Source: Anthopleura xanthogrammica
Taxonomy: Eukaryota > Cnidaria > Anthozoa > Actiniaria > Actiniidae
Assembly: GCA_964019055.1 (NCBI GenBank)
Contig: OZ025220.1
Location: 5,466,620-5,530,619, forward strand
DNA length: 64,000 bases
Direction of reading: 5' to 3'
The translations under genes were made by a program, and so were the position numbers. Within the stretch, counting starts at the first letter, position 1. Each line of letters opens with the position of its first letter. The notes beneath the pieces are model-generated. The model did not search any database. It was not told the origin of the DNA and saw only the letters and a list, made by a program, of their open reading frames with translations. This document shows, one piece after another, positions 52,012 through 64,000 of this stretch.

Positions 52012-55000
52012 ATGGCTGCAAAAGGTGCCGAAAACAGCGAAGACATCCCACTCAAGTCAGAGTCTCCAGAAACAGAGATTCAAGAAGGATTTTGGTCCAG
52101 AAATGTAGTCGGCTCCAAAATGAAAATCATACTCTTTATCTTAATCTTGTTGTTAGTTGTACTCCTAGTGGTGGTGATTGTGTTAGCTATATTCCTTGCT
52201 AGTGCAAGAGCTCAATCAGGTAGGTACACGATCAGTTCTTGTTCCACAAACACCGTTTTCCAAATACACACAGTGAAAATGATTATATTTATTCAAAGAA
52301 GTTAATAGGAAAGGTTAAAATTGACCCTCGCTAAACCTTGGCTTGAATTAGATTGTTGATTTTTTTAATTGTTGACCTGTTTCTGTATTAATCCATAAAC
52401 CATTTTCAAATTCATACAATACCGCTGTCAGTGTCCCTTGATTACAGACTCATTTCAGTGGGTTAGCCTCATTTCAGCGTCTAAATGTTCACATACACCA
52501 ACGGTAAAGTAAAGAATGCACAACTTCAACAATGCAAACACTTTGAAATTCTAAGGACCTCAAATACTGGAATGAATAGATATTCAAAATAATCCCATAC
52601 GAAATTGTGGCTTTGTCTGAGCAACAGAGAACTCGAAACTGGAGTATATTGTTGGAGTTAACGGCTCTAAAAGTCCAGAATGCTAGTCGGTGTAGTCTGT
52701 ATTTGATGTTTCACGAGCATGCTGCTGTGTGTCTGTGTGTTTCCACAGTTAGTTTATACTGTGTAATCCTTCTGAATTTATTGTAATGCGAAGTAGTCAG
52801 AACTACACTATTCTACAATGGATGCATGGCATACACTCTAATTGAAAATGATTGAATAATGATTGAAGTACCCTCCATATTTGAGTAGATGTACGGATTT
52901 ACCAGGATTGAATGAAATACTATATGAAATATAAATATGCAGAAAGGTTTCTTATCATGCAGGATAAGATTGTGTGAGGTTCGCATGACTAGCCATCGCA
53001 CGCTGTGGCAGGTCAACACTCACCACTGTTCGATGCGACTGAGTTTCCTGATTTGCATGTCGTATCATATGCATCAAAAAGCAGCTCGAGTATATAGACC
53101 ACAAGCAAGCCCTCAAGCCGACATTCTTTTGTTTTAAAGTAGCTGCTTGCAAGGCAGACATTTTTACAAAGAGACATTTTTACAGTAAGGAGAGCGAGTC
53201 AAATTAACCCCCGAACTTTCGAAGCCCTAAACAAACATTTTTGAGACTTTTTCGCAGAAAAAAAAACAGTTCAAAACAAGTAATAAACTATCAAACTTTA
53301 TTTTAAGATAAAATGTTTTTGATGAGCGACTGCTGAGGACAGATTTTAGGAGCAAAATTTGAACTACATCGATTAACGGCTATTTCTGTGCCACAGGGAT
53401 CCCAAGCCAAGAAACCCTGAACCACAGATACTTAGGGTGGTAAGCCTGTGCATAAAGTATTCATTATACTCAAGTCAAACCAAGGGACTTAGGCCCGGTT
53501 TAGACGTCGAATTTCACATGTGCCGAATCTAATGCAAATGAGCAAAACCTATTGCAAACTATTTGTTTAATAATTTTGCGTAGTAAAGTCGTTTTGGTGT
53601 AGGAATTTTGAAAACGGATTATGAAAGATTTATCAGTCAATGAAATAGCAAAATTAAAGTGACTTAGAGTTTCCTTGATCAAGCAATAGACCTTCTCGGT
53701 TTAGGCGTAATGTTTTCCCATGTCAGACCACGTGCCATTTCCTAGAGTATCATTTCGTTGTTTAACAGTTGCGCATGAGAAGACACATGGATATGGATAC
53801 AACTCAAACAAGAGAATGACAGGCAGTCTGAAATGGAGAAAAAATAACGTTCAAGCCGAAAAGGACTGTAGGTTTCGAAGGGGGGTGGGGGAGAGAAAGA
53901 TAAGACAGTAGGTGGGATCGAGGGGAATTGTCAAAATATCATTTTTGGGAGGCAAGAAGAAACCATTAGTCGTACTGTAACGGCTGTGGAGGTCAAGTCG
54001 GCATGTTAAGCCACTCCACTCTCCCCCCCCCCCCCCCCCTCCCGTTTCGACATGACATGTAATGGATGTTTTTGTTTCAAACTTCAGACACTGAGAAAGA
54101 CACTCGTACACATGGTGTTACTCAAATTCCACACCCAACAACACCTGGTACAGAAGTGTGGTGGAACCTACGCCTACCGAGTGACATCAAACCATATCAC
54201 TACAATATATTTCTTAATATTACTGTTGATTTGCCTCGATTTGATGGACGCGTGGACATTTTTTTGAACGTCACACGCCCCTCTGACGTCATCCTTGTTC
54301 ACGTCGATGGTATAAATGTTAGTCACGTGAGAATACAGGACATTAAGACTAAAGGTCAGTAAAAGATAGTTAGGAACCCCAATTTCGTCTCCAATGTTTA
54401 TTGTACCATTGTATAGACCCCTTGCACGTGACGTCAGAGAGAATTGGCACCTACTGTATTGCCCTCCAAATCGAGCTGCATTCCGACGTGATGCAAGGGG
54501 TCTATATCCTGTTTTGTCGTTTACAGCTTGGCGACAATATATATATATGTAACACTGAGTCGAACTATAGACCCCTTGCAGCACGTCGGAATGCAGCTAA
54601 ATTTGGTGGGCAAAACAATAGATTCCAATTCTCAGGAGATTAAAATTATTTTGTTTTGCCCTCCAAATTGAGCTGTTCTGACGTCACGTGCAAGGGGTCT
54701 GACATAAACGCATCCCATTTCCCATTTCCTCTTGAGCATCAATGCAAAAGTGATGGATCTTTGAATCACCTTCACAGATCCCTGCGCCATCTTAAAAGGT
54801 AGCCGTGTCTTTGCATCGAAGCGAGACGAACGCTGACCTTGAAATGATAGAGACATGTGAATGATTGTCCAAGGTGTTAAAAAGGTCTCTATCATTGCAA
54901 GGTCACTGTTAGTCTCGCTTCGATGCAAAAAAAACTGTGAAAGGGGACTATTGAATTGCCTATATAGCTGTTCAGCGGAGGTTGAAGATTCCTAGATTTG

Positions 55001-58000
55001 ACCAAATTTGGATTCTTACCTTTGCACTAGCTGTTCTTCCGCCTGGCCAATCATCAGGTATACAAATGGCTAGCGCTCAACAGACAACTACGTTAACCTC
55101 TCTGGTATCATTCTTACGCCTTTGTACGTTTTATAGATGACCTGACAATTAAAGACAAGTTTGTGTTCAAAAAGAACGCATTTTACGTCATTCAAATGAC
55201 GTCACCGCTCCACGCAGGGCAGTATATTGTCAAAATGACGTATGCTGCGTTTTTTTCGCCTGATCTTCGAGGACTTTACCGCAGCACTTACAAGAAACCC
55301 GATGGAAAAATAATGTAAGCTAACGTCTTGGATACTTTACATTTGATGCATGTTTTCTGTATGTGTTTTTAGATTATTTTTTAGATTTTTCTTATTTTTT
55401 TTCGTCTGTTATTCTTTTTTCCACTATTTTCTTTCTTTCTTTATCTTCCTTCTCTTCTTTCATATTAGCTTCCTTTCTTTTATTTCTCTTCTCTTCTCTT
55501 CTCTATTTTTGTTTTGTTTTCTCTCTCTTTCTGCAATTAAATGTGGCCATGTTTTCTCATCAAGTTTACAGAGCTACTTTTACCAATTATTTATTTTTTC
55601 TCAGGAATTTTGCAGCGACCCAGTTCGAGCCCGTGAGAGCACGCAGAGCATTTCCTTGCTTTGACGAGCCTGCCCTCAAAGCCACTTTCGACGTTACCAT
55701 TTCTCATCGTTCTGACTATACAGCCATTTCTAACATGCCAATATACAAGAGCCAAATATTGGATGGTCAGACGTACGACTACTTTGAGAAAAGCGTTGTC
55801 ATGTCAACATACTTAGTTGCGTTTGTGGTTGGAAATTTTGACTACAAGGAAGTTGTCACAGCAAATGGCGTTAAGGTAAGTCATAACATGATGTCCTACA
55901 CAAAGTTACTTTACAGGAGGTACTATACACGTGCTTTGCAATTGAGAATGAGGATGAGGATGAGGATGAGGATGAGGATGAGGATGAGGATGAGGATGAG
56001 GATGAGGATGAGGATGAGGATGAGGATGAGGATGAGGATGAGGATGAGGATGAGGATGAGGATGAGGATGAGGATGAGGATGAGGATGAGGATGAGGATG
56101 AGGATGAGGATGAGGATGAGGATGAGGATGAGGATGAGGATGAGGATGAGAAGGAGAACATAGTCATTTTTAAAACATGATTAATCCAAGTGAGACACAT
56201 ACTATAAATATCAACTCATTATATTTTCGTTTAACAAGAATAGGGAAGCCGGGGAGGGCGGGGGGGGGGGGATGGAAAGGGATTTGAGTCTCCGCCATGC
56301 AAGACTCCTGCTTGGAGACATGTCCTAATACCAGTGGTTATAAATCATCTTTCTTTCTGCAGATGAGAGTGTACAGTCGACCATCGGCCATAGATCAAAC
56401 TAGCTTCGCTGCTTCACAAGGAAGCCAGATAATGACCTTCTTCGAAAGATACTTTAACATCAAATATACCCTTTCCAAGGCTGGTAAGAACGTAAAGCTT
56501 TTCTAACTTTGTTTGGTTTTTCGCCTATGTTGTCATGCCTTTCGGTAACTGGATGAGACACCGATGCACTGTGAGCCAATAGCCCACTCTCCATATTCTG
56601 TTGAGTGATCACGCACAAAGCAATTCAAGACGAGACTCGGGGAAACAATGGAGTAATCCTAGTATATCCCTTTGTTTTCCAGGAGCCTCGCCTTGAATTG
56701 CTTTGTGCGTGATCACTCAACCAGAATATCGAAAGTAGGCTATACCTATTGGCCACTTTAGAAACGAGCAAGGGACTGGGGCGAGTTTTGAATTTTAATC
56801 TTGTTACCAAAACAAGCTTCGTCATCTGATAAAGCATCTCAATATTAGTAAGTCTGGCATATTTGAACGTGTCTCATTAAAAAGAAACAAGCTTGAAAGA
56901 GAGTGTTTTGATTTGAGAAGACCGGAAAAGCGGAGGACCCTTGAACCAAACGGAGATCTATTCCTATGATGCATTTTTTTTTAACTGAACATGCATTTAA
57001 TTGAGTTTGCCTTTCAATCTTCATAGACATGATTGCTCTTCCCGACTTTGGGCCAGGAGCCATGGAGAACTGGGGCTTAATAACATATCGCGAGAAGTAC
57101 TTATTATGGGATCCAAAAACAACTTCGGAAAGGAACAAAGAGCTTATAACAACTATCATAGCACATGAACTTGCCCATCAGGTAAATATTGAACACAAAT
57201 ACCTTGTATTTTTTCCCCAAACAGTGTCTTAACTCTGACATTTTTTTACAATTATCAGTACGTGTTGGCGTCTTCAAAATAATAAGCCTAAGCATGTAAA
57301 GTAGAAGCTTAGCCCGGGCGGGGGGGGGGGGGGGGGGTACTCCCTATAATTGACTATACGGGGATGCTCCGCCCGAAAGGGGTACTTTTTTCAGGCCGCA
57401 CGTATAGAAAAGAGGTGGAAATTTGTGAGTTTTGGTATAAAAAGGGGTAGATTTTCTTCAAAGGTATACGAAGGGGTACCTTTTCAGGCAAAAAGGTATA
57501 AAAAAGGGTACCTTTTTGCTGAAATTTGGTATAGAAAAGGGTAAGGAATCGAGAGTCCGGGCGGAGCATCCCGTATGAAACGACCCGAAGTATCCCCCCC
57601 CCCCCCCCCCCCGGGAAGCTTAGGTCACAGAGGCTTCTAGGTGGAATTTCATAGTGTTCTATCCAGCCTCTGTACATAGCCTGCTCTCCCATAAGCATGT
57701 AACCATAATTACTACATATGAATATATATTTTCTCGGAAAGCCAGTTTAATAAAGCAGTACTTGCATACCAGGAAGTATTTTAAAAACGAAAATAGTACC
57801 GTTAAACCTATAAATTGCGTTATGTGGAGGCACAACCAAAGGCGACGAAGAGAAACAGAATGCTCAACTTACTAAGCAGCAATGAACGAGGATGACGAAA
57901 ATATCGTGATTTGTTAGTGGCGAGCAAGCAATGGGCCTTTTGCATGATGGCGTCATTTTACTACCACTATCAAAATGCTTCGCGAATTTTCTTTCTTATT

Positions 58001-61000
58001 CAAATTTGTATTTCATCATGAGAATAGTAAGACAATTGGTGCTAATGAACTGAACAAAAGAAAGTGTGCAAGGAATTCTGGTAGTTGGAGTTAGTTTCGT
58101 CATAATGCGAAATGCCTGTTATTTATTGATTTTTTTTTATTTTTTGATGGCCCAATGTAAGATTACCTTTAGCTAAATTAGTTTCCCCATCATTAATAGG
58201 ACAATAACATGACTTTTGGAGGGCATATTGTTTATTTGTGGCCCGAGTAGCATCAATTTTGCGCCCGAGCGCAGCGAGGGTGTAAACGATGCTACAAGGG
58301 CCACAAATAAACAATATGTACGACAAAAGTCATGTTATTATCATTATCATTATACAAGACCAAAAGTTAGAATTTTTATAAAACATTTTCATTTAAAAAC
58401 AAAGTTTTTATACATACAAAACAAGAAAACATCAAACGCACGCGCTTTGAAATGGTTTCCTTAAGATCTGATTGGCTGACAGCAGTCGTAAGGCATTCTC
58501 TCAACCAATCAGATCGAAGCAGGGCGGTAAATGCATTTGCAGCCCGCGCGCTTGGCGTTTGGCCCGCTAGACTGAACGTTTTAGTGGGGGCAGTTTAATA
58601 TTTGGCCTTGTATATTGATGATAATTAAAGTTTAATATAATCTTAATATTTAATCTATTTGCCGATGTGGTATACAGTAAATCACACTCTTACACAGGAT
58701 CTTATAAACTTCCAGCTGTACGAAAAACTAAGCGCGAAAAGGATTGTTGTTGTAATTCAAGCGGCCCTCGCCCGAGTCTTAAAAGTCATATATCTCACAG
58801 AATTTGAGGAGATGGATCGCAAAGATTTACTTTAATTTTTTAAACAACACGTATACTTCAACTTTTTTTCTCTAAATTCTTTGAAACGCGTGTTTTTGTA
58901 TTGGGAAGAGACTTGGAGCAAGGGCCGCTTGGCTAAGCATCGAAACGCGCTGTGATTGGACGGTTCGTGCGTGCTCCGGACACCTGGTTTAGCTTAGTGC
59001 AACAAATAAGAAAATAATACTAAACAGCCTTTACTATGCCTTGGTTTGTAGTGGTTTGGTAATATTGCTACCATGATGTGGTGGGATGATCTGTGGCTCA
59101 ACGAAGGCTTTGCTAACTACATGGAGGTGATAGCTGTTGATGCAATACAGCCTTCATGGGATATAGTAAGTCTTACTAACTCATTATATAACAATCAATA
59201 AATTGAAAAATTCCATCCATTCATCCATTCATCCATTCATCCATTCATCCATTCATCCATTCATCCATTCATCCATTCATCCATTCATCCATTCATCCAT
59301 TCATCCATTCATCCATTCATCCATTCATCCATTCATCCATTCATCCATTCATCCATTCATCCATTCATCCATCCATCCATTCATCCATCCATCCATGCAT
59401 CCATGCATGGATGCATGCATGCATCCATGCATCCATGCATCCATGCATCCATGCATCCATTCATCCATTCATCCATCTCTCCCATACAAAGATGTATGAT
59501 ATTAAAATATTATCTTTCAAACATAGGGAAATCAGTTCATACTATCAAGCTACGATAAAGCAATCTCACTGGATGGTTTGGTTTCATCGCATCCAATCAA
59601 AGTTCCCGTCAACGGTCCAGAGGAAATCAACGAGATATTTGATGCTATTTCTTATTCCAAGGGAGCCTCAGTTCTACGAATGCTGGAGTCCTTCCTTAGC
59701 AATGGAACATTTGTCAGTGGTTTAACGGTACATGTAACCACTCTTTATTCCTATTATGCTATTTATTGTATTTTTTATTTATCTACCTTATTATAGGAAA
59801 TTAACGCTCCACGAAATTAAAGTATTGGAAATTAGCGCGACTTAAATTAAAAGGGCACTTGGATGAAAACGCCCCATATTTTGAAAGTCCGAATAGTTCA
59901 AGTATTTAAGAATAATATGACTCAATCATGATTATGAAAACCAGATTCGCAAAAATTTTAGCCTAGGAGCCACTCGCAGTTGAGAAATTTTGGTTTGAAA
60001 ACTAAAAGAACAATAGGGTTGAGTAAATGACGTCATTTACTCACAATTTAGATGCTAAAAAAAAAAAAAATTTTATCCACAAATTTTGACTGTAAAGAAA
60101 ATATGTTGCTTGGCTACTATTGGGGCCATATAGATAAGCTTAACCAAGTTTCAAGTAATTTCCAATTTTCATCGATTTTCATCCAAGTGCCCCTTTAACG
60201 GAATTGAGGACAAAAATACTTCCAAATGAAGAAAATCAACGCGAAAGAGAAGCCAAAATTCCCATTTAAATGAAATTAACGCGATGGACACAAAGATAGC
60301 TCATCTCAAAGTGAAAATGAAGAGCTTGTAGAATGAAAAACGAAAAGATAAATTCCGAAAAATACTGAAATGTTGTTATTAAGTGATGAGCTCTAATGTT
60401 CAGTTTTAAAATAAATAAGTTTTCAAAAGTAGATTAAAGATAAAATTACTAGATATTGAGAATTGATATCGTGAAAATTAACGTTCCACTTTATTAATGA
60501 TATGGAAATTAACATTAAAAGAAATTAACACGACTTAAATTAACGCGATTTTTTGAAATTCGCGTTAATTTCATGGAGCGTTAATTTCCTATAATAAGGT
60601 ATTTTTCTCGTACTCAGTTCAATCACAATTTGAGGGTGTTGCAGCAATAGTTCTTCAAAGTGATGTTGTGCTTACTTTGTTCATTACATAATATATATAT
60701 ATGTGTTGTTACAGCGATATCTCAACAAACATGCCTACTCAAATGCAGTCACGGATGACTTGTGGAATGCTCTCTCAAAGGTAAGCTAAATTGATGTCAC
60801 AAGCGTGAGCCTGAAAATTGTTTCCTTCCTTGTTTTTTAATTAATTGTGTTTTTTTTTATCATATTCATATTGAATATGCGATATAGAAATTCATGAGTG
60901 TTTATTGTGATGTATTTGTAATTTCTGTTTCCCTTTAGTACTATTTGGATCATTCACTCCTTGTTTTTTTACGAGTGTAAAACTAGATAGCCAGTGGCTA

Positions 61001-64000
61001 ACAAACCTGTGGCCCTCGTTCCATGATCGAATTGGAAGTTGATTTTTGTGGAGGGAGGAAAACCGGAGAACCTGGAGAAAAACCCTCGAAGCACAGGAGA
61101 GAACCAACTAGAAACTCTACTCACATACGACACCGAGCCCGGCGGGACTCGAACTCGGGTCGCCTTGGTGAGAGGCGAGCACTCTAACCGCTACGCCACC
61201 TGTGCTTCACTAATTCCCTAATTCACAAATATCCTACTTGTATGTTATAGGAAAGCTGCTCCCGGAGCTCATCATGTGTTGACGTGAAGCACGTGATGGA
61301 CACGTGGACTCTCCAGATGGGTTACCCTGTGGTAAAGATCACCAAGCAGGATCCATCAACCTATGTTGTGTCACAGAAACACTTCCTGTTTGACCCCGAA
61401 GAGGACATTACAAAATCTAAGTACAAATCACCATTCAAGTAAGTAACAATTTATTTCAAATCCTTTTTCACGGTTACTAAAAATAGATAATGCAAAGCCT
61501 TGGTGCAGGATCTTTCTTAATTAACCCCTCTTGGGTTGTACCTCCTGCACCTTTCCACTTCTTATTTCTATTTTTGTAATTCTTTGTTTTTTTGTGTGTG
61601 GAAAAATAAAAACCTTTGAACCTTTGAACCTTTGAACCTTTGAACCTTGTGGGATCGAAATGCGGACAGATTTTGTAAAAAAGGCTTCGATTACAAGGAA
61701 AAGAAGATCAATATCAGTCGGAAAAAAACATAGTTTTTCAACGAATTAGAAACAACAAGACAAGAAAACATTGTTGCAGCATATTAGCATGTGTTTTGGG
61801 CATGGCTTGTCTGCATTTCAATCCCATAATGCATCATCGTGACGTCATTCCTGGAAAGCGGTATTGCATATAGATTTTCCAGCGCAACGCGTTAAAGTAT
61901 AACCACATTTACTGTATTTTCATACTTGTATGCACGGGCTTCTTGCTGCCAAACGGGCTTTTACATCCCTTATTTTATAAAACCAAAATGTGTCAGTTTC
62001 GAGTGACTGCCTACTTTTGAACGCTCGATTTGAGACCTAGTCTCCTTTGCAGCTGTTCTTAGTGTCGGTCTCAAAATCCCTCCCTACTAACGGCTGCTTA
62101 CTGCAGCCAGACATTCCATTCCAATTGTTTGATTTAAGCCAATCAGGAGACAGGCACGTGACAGGCCGCGCTGTTGATTTCTTGCCAAAATATATCAAAC
62201 AATTGAACCGCCGGCTTTTTACTCTAACATTCAAAACAATGAATGAAGCTCCTTTTGTTTTTTATCTGACGCGCTTCAGTTCTCGATTTTAGAACTAGAG
62301 CCATGATTGGCTAAGCTGTTGGAATGGAATGTCTGGCTGTAGTAAGCAGCCATTTGTGGGGAGGGATTTTGAGACCGTCATTAAGAACGGCTGCAAAGGA
62401 GACTATTTAATACCACGATGTGCGCGCGCACAAAAACCGCTGAATAAAAAACACAATCATTGAGGAACCATACACATTTTGAACTTCAATATGGCCAAAC
62501 CCTCAAATTTTGCAACGGGGACTCTATACTTTTTATAAGCTTAATTGAAAGACCTTATAAAAATCTACGTTATATCAAATTGTGTTAAATTACAAATCAT
62601 TATTATGCCTACGTTTGCAGCACGTCGGAATGCAGCTCAATTTGGAGGACAAAACACTAAATAGGTTCCAATTCTCAGGAGAATGAAATTCTTTTGTTGT
62701 GTTGTCCAAATTGAGCCGCTGTGACGTCTCGACGTGCAAGGGTTCTATAGACCTCATCGGCTTGGCGTAATGTTGTCCCATTTCAGACCACGTGTCATTC
62801 TCTTGAGAATAAGATTCTTTGTTTGAGTTGTATCCATATTCATGTATCTTCTCATGCGCAACCGTTAAACAATGAAATGATACTCTGGGGAATGACACGT
62901 GGTCTGAAATGGGACAACATTACACCCAAGCCGATGAGGTCTATTCACGAGCGTCTGGCCCACGAGACTTACAAGCAATCCTGTACACCACTTGCTTCAA
63001 ACTCCATGGGCCGACCTCACCTATCAAGCTTTTTACTTTCAGCTATACGTGGGTCATTCCATTCACTTACATTACAAATACCAACTTCAGTAAACAGCTG
63101 CGATGGATGGACAGAAAATCAAGTAAGTGAGCTAGTATTTTATTGATATCAGGATACCTTCTCGATAGGTAGTGGCTACTCTTCCTCGACCTAGTTTTCC
63201 ATCCGACAAATAGTTACACAGGCAAACCATTTCTTGCAATGTACTGAATACGCTCAAATAGATTATTGATTTTTATTAAGTCATAAGCCACTCCTGGCTT
63301 TGTCTTGTCTTTGACAACTCAAAGATTTCAAGAGCAATATTTGAAAAAAGACTATAAAAAAAATAATCGTTTTTCCATCTGCCCAGTGAATCAACCATTG
63401 ACTTTTCAGCTTAAAAGTACTGTTTTCCCATCCAGTATCACATGTTTAATGTGTCATTCCCTTGAGTATTGGTTGTTTGTTCCCAGAAACGCTTAAGCCC
63501 CGTTTTTACTAGCGATGGAATCGGAGTCAGAGTCAGAAGAGGTTCATGGGTGACTGTTTGCAAGTGAAAACCGCTCGTCTTGAAGCGTACGCAAAAGGAA
63601 GCCTACCGGTTGGGGATTCCGACTCCGTTTCCTGAATTTCACTTCATCATAACCTGCTATATTGTTATTGATGAAAAAAAACTTTCCTTGTTTTTACGAG
63701 GGTAGCACTAAATAGCCAAACAAACCTGTGGCCCTCGTTCCATGATCGAATTGGAATTTAGAAGTTGATTTTTGTGGAGGGAGGAAAACCGGAAAACCCG
63801 GAGAAAAACCCTCGAAGCACAGGAGAGAACCAACTAGAAACTCTACTCGCATACAACACCGAGCCCGGCGGGACTCGAACTCGGGTTGCCTTGGTGAGAG
63901 GCGAGCACTCTCACGCTACGCCACCCGTGCTCAGTTCCCATGAAACTCGGAAAAATTCATGATGCAAACATCTATTAATGTTTTCTCTGATTGTAGATAA
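52012..64000 (+). CDS. M1 aminopeptidase N-like ectoenzyme, 5' two-thirds
   Basis: The exons are 52012-52219, 54088-54354, 55137-55314, 55605-55875, 56363-56483, 57027-57181, 59052-59165, 59527-59727, 60715-60780, 61251-61438, 63043-63122 and a twelfth from about 63997. Phases agree throughout. Residues 1-36 are cytosolic and 37-66 form a signal anchor, so it is a type II ectoenzyme. The N-terminal domain starts at [23 protein letters not shown] is at residues 359-363 (substrate N-terminus recognition). The zinc site is HELAH at 395-399 plus E418 in WLNEGFA, the exact HExxH-18-E pattern. Tyr481 in SYSKGAS is the transition-state tyrosine. Exons 10 and 11 enter the C-terminal domain ([12 protein letters not shown] and [12 protein letters not shown]). 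The family trims N-terminal residues from extracellular peptides. All catalytic residues are present. The introns are crowded with hairpin elements. Confidence 0.93.
52320..53489. other. First part of aminopeptidase intron 1, no coding
   Basis: It contains a decayed repeat (52,380-52,560) that matches, in part inverted, 41,790-42,000 in the receptor gene. Nothing else is recognised. Confidence 0.4.
53490..53870. mobile_element. Half MITE of family 1 and a family 4 MITE, aminopeptidase intron 1
   Basis: 53,490-53,560 is the left half of the element seen at 684-807. 53,685-53,870 is a family 4 copy with CAGACCACGTGCCATTTCC and GTTGCGCATGAGAAG. Confidence 0.65.
54413..54701. mobile_element. Two family 5 MITEs, aminopeptidase intron 2
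   Basis: 54,413-54,504 and 54,567-54,701 each begin with TAGACCCCTTGCA and end with its complement. The second copy has the fuller centre. Confidence 0.8.
54770..54945. mobile_element. MITE-like hairpin, aminopeptidase intron 2
   Basis: Arms with TTGCATCGAAGCGAGAC on the left and GTCTCGCTTCGATGCAA on the right. Confidence 0.65.
55944..56152. repeat. (GAGGAT)n hexanucleotide array, aminopeptidase intron 4
   Basis: About 34 units of GAGGAT start 68 bp after the exon 4 donor. The reading frame of exon 4 stays open across it because the unit is a multiple of three, but the GTAAGT donor and the following exon show that it is intronic. Confidence 0.95.
56563..56765. mobile_element. MITE-like hairpin, aminopeptidase intron 5
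   Basis: Long inverted arms contain TTGAGTGATCACGCACAAAG and its complement CTTTGTGCGTGATCACTCAA. Confidence 0.75.
57303..57625. mobile_element. MITE with G-run/C-run ends, aminopeptidase intron 6
   Basis: Inverted ends AAGCTTAGCCCGGG and CCGGGAAGCTTAG with homopolymer G and C runs. The centre has repeated AAAAGGGTA words. Confidence 0.75.
58195..58350. mobile_element. MITE-like hairpin, aminopeptidase intron 6
   Basis: Arms of about 55 bp start ACAATAACATGACTTTTGG and share GCATATTGTTTATTTGTGGC with the opposite strand. Confidence 0.8.
59206..59485. repeat. (CATCCATT)n minisatellite, aminopeptidase intron 7
   Basis: About 30 units of CATCCATT, passing into CATGCATC near the right end. It starts 41 bp after the exon 7 donor and ends 42 bp before exon 8, so it fills most of the intron. 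Confidence 0.95.
59784..60601. mobile_element. 0.8-kb terminal-inverted-repeat element, aminopeptidase intron 8
   Basis: Perfect 27-bp inverted ends (TACCTTATTATAGGAAATTA followed by ACGCTCC). The interior has repeated AAATTAACGCGA words and no transposase frame. Confidence 0.85.
60985..61205 (-). mobile_element. tRNA-derived SINE, aminopeptidase intron 9
   Basis: Read on the minus strand from 61,205: A box GTGGCGTAGCGGTTAGAG, B box GAGTTCGAGTCCC, then a body with GTTGGTTCTCTCCTGTGCTT. A close second copy is at 63,700-63,935, same strand. Confidence 0.85.
61500..61648. mobile_element. Retroposon 3' tail ending in (CCTTTGAA)n
   Basis: A short stem (GGTGCAGGATC with CTCCTGCACC) is followed by AAAATAAAAACC and five units of CCTTTGAA. 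Such short-repeat tails are typical of CR1/L2-type LINE ends. It lies in aminopeptidase intron 10. Confidence 0.5.
61873..61990. mobile_element. Half copy of MITE family 3
   Basis: Matches the left arm of the hairpin at 15,583-15,790 (GTATGCACGGGC, AAACGGGCTTTTACA). The right arm is missing. Confidence 0.6.
62038..62406. mobile_element. Long-arm MITE, aminopeptidase intron 10
   Basis: Inverted arms of about 90 bp (TAGTCTCCTTTGCAGC on the left, GCTGCAAAGGAGACTA on the right) also share CAAAATCCCTCCC and AGACATTCCATTCC. Confidence 0.85.
62610..62942. mobile_element. Family 5 MITE followed directly by a complete family 4 MITE
   Basis: 62,610-62,750 is family 5 (CACGTCGGAATGCAGCTC). 62,752-62,942 is the best family 4 copy, with ends TAGACCTCATCGGCTTGGCG and the complement, and inner CAGACCACGTGTCATTC. 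The pair ends 100 bp before exon 11. Confidence 0.8.
63700..63935 (-). mobile_element. tRNA-derived SINE, aminopeptidase intron 11
   Basis: Second copy of the SINE at 60,985-61,205, more than 90 percent alike by eye, with A and B boxes on the minus strand. One base is missing in the A-box region. Confidence 0.85.

Noticed and set aside
55363..56163. Single 266-codon gene joining exon 4 of the aminopeptidase to an Arg/Met repeat
   Set aside because: The middle matches M1 exon 4 with good AG and GT borders. The left part is intron 3 pyrimidine tract and the right part is the GAGGAT array.
60985..63935. tRNA genes at the A and B boxes near 61,200 and 63,930
   Set aside because: The same tRNA-like head is followed by a conserved non-tRNA body in two copies, and the cloverleaf is not complete. 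These are SINEs.

Overview
The window looks like nuclear DNA of an early-branching or invertebrate metazoan, most likely an anthozoan cnidarian such as a coral or anemone. The evidence is spliced genes with GT..AG introns, AT-rich spacers, many short hairpin (MITE-like) elements, tRNA-headed SINEs, and gene families that are expanded in cnidarians (FKRP-like LicD enzymes, alpha-1,3-fucosyltransferases, AID/APOBEC-like deaminases). The taxon is an inference, about 60 percent sure.

Layout. (1) 1-15,250: a tandem duplication of a four-exon gene for a signal peptide plus two Ig domains (copies at 2,169-6,576 and 9,424-12,974, and a decayed third piece at 283-522). Long CTGT/GACA microsatellites, a Penelope-like retroelement relic and a SINE lie in shared positions in both copies. 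(2) 15,250-18,760: no gene seen, only hairpin elements. (3) 18,765-20,438 (-): an intronless FKRP/LicD-like enzyme. (4) 23,263-25,056 (-): the last five exons of an M13 (neprilysin/ECE-like) peptidase, without the HExxH exon. (5) 25,750-38,740: an amplified cluster of AID/APOBEC-like cytidine deaminases, with two intact genes (27,160-27,975 and 32,482-33,282), one broken copy (30,083-30,752), extra flank modules without genes, and a Gypsy gag fragment and a dead LINE nested inside. (6) 39,056-43,001 (+): a Cys-loop anion-channel gene (GlyR/GABA-A type) with two frame lesions, followed 34 bp later by a 1.9-kb array of an 8-bp G-rich unit. (7) 47,652-50,991: two divergent GT10 fucosyltransferases, one intact and one cut off inside the catalytic domain. 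(8) 52,012-64,000 (+): eleven exons, plus the start of a twelfth, of an M1 aminopeptidase N-like ectoenzyme that runs off the window.

The main biological signal is that two tandem families show the pattern of diversifying selection. By hand count the two Ig genes differ by about 31 amino-acid-changing codons against 6 silent ones. The two intact deaminases differ by about 47 against 3 over their first 175 residues, while more than 500 bp of flanking non-coding DNA is nearly identical. Rapidly diverging Ig receptors and rapidly diverging AID/APOBEC-like enzymes within about 15 kb would fit an immune or allorecognition region. That reading is inference.

All exon borders were read by eye from GT/AG sites, phase continuity and family motifs. 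None is supported by transcript data.
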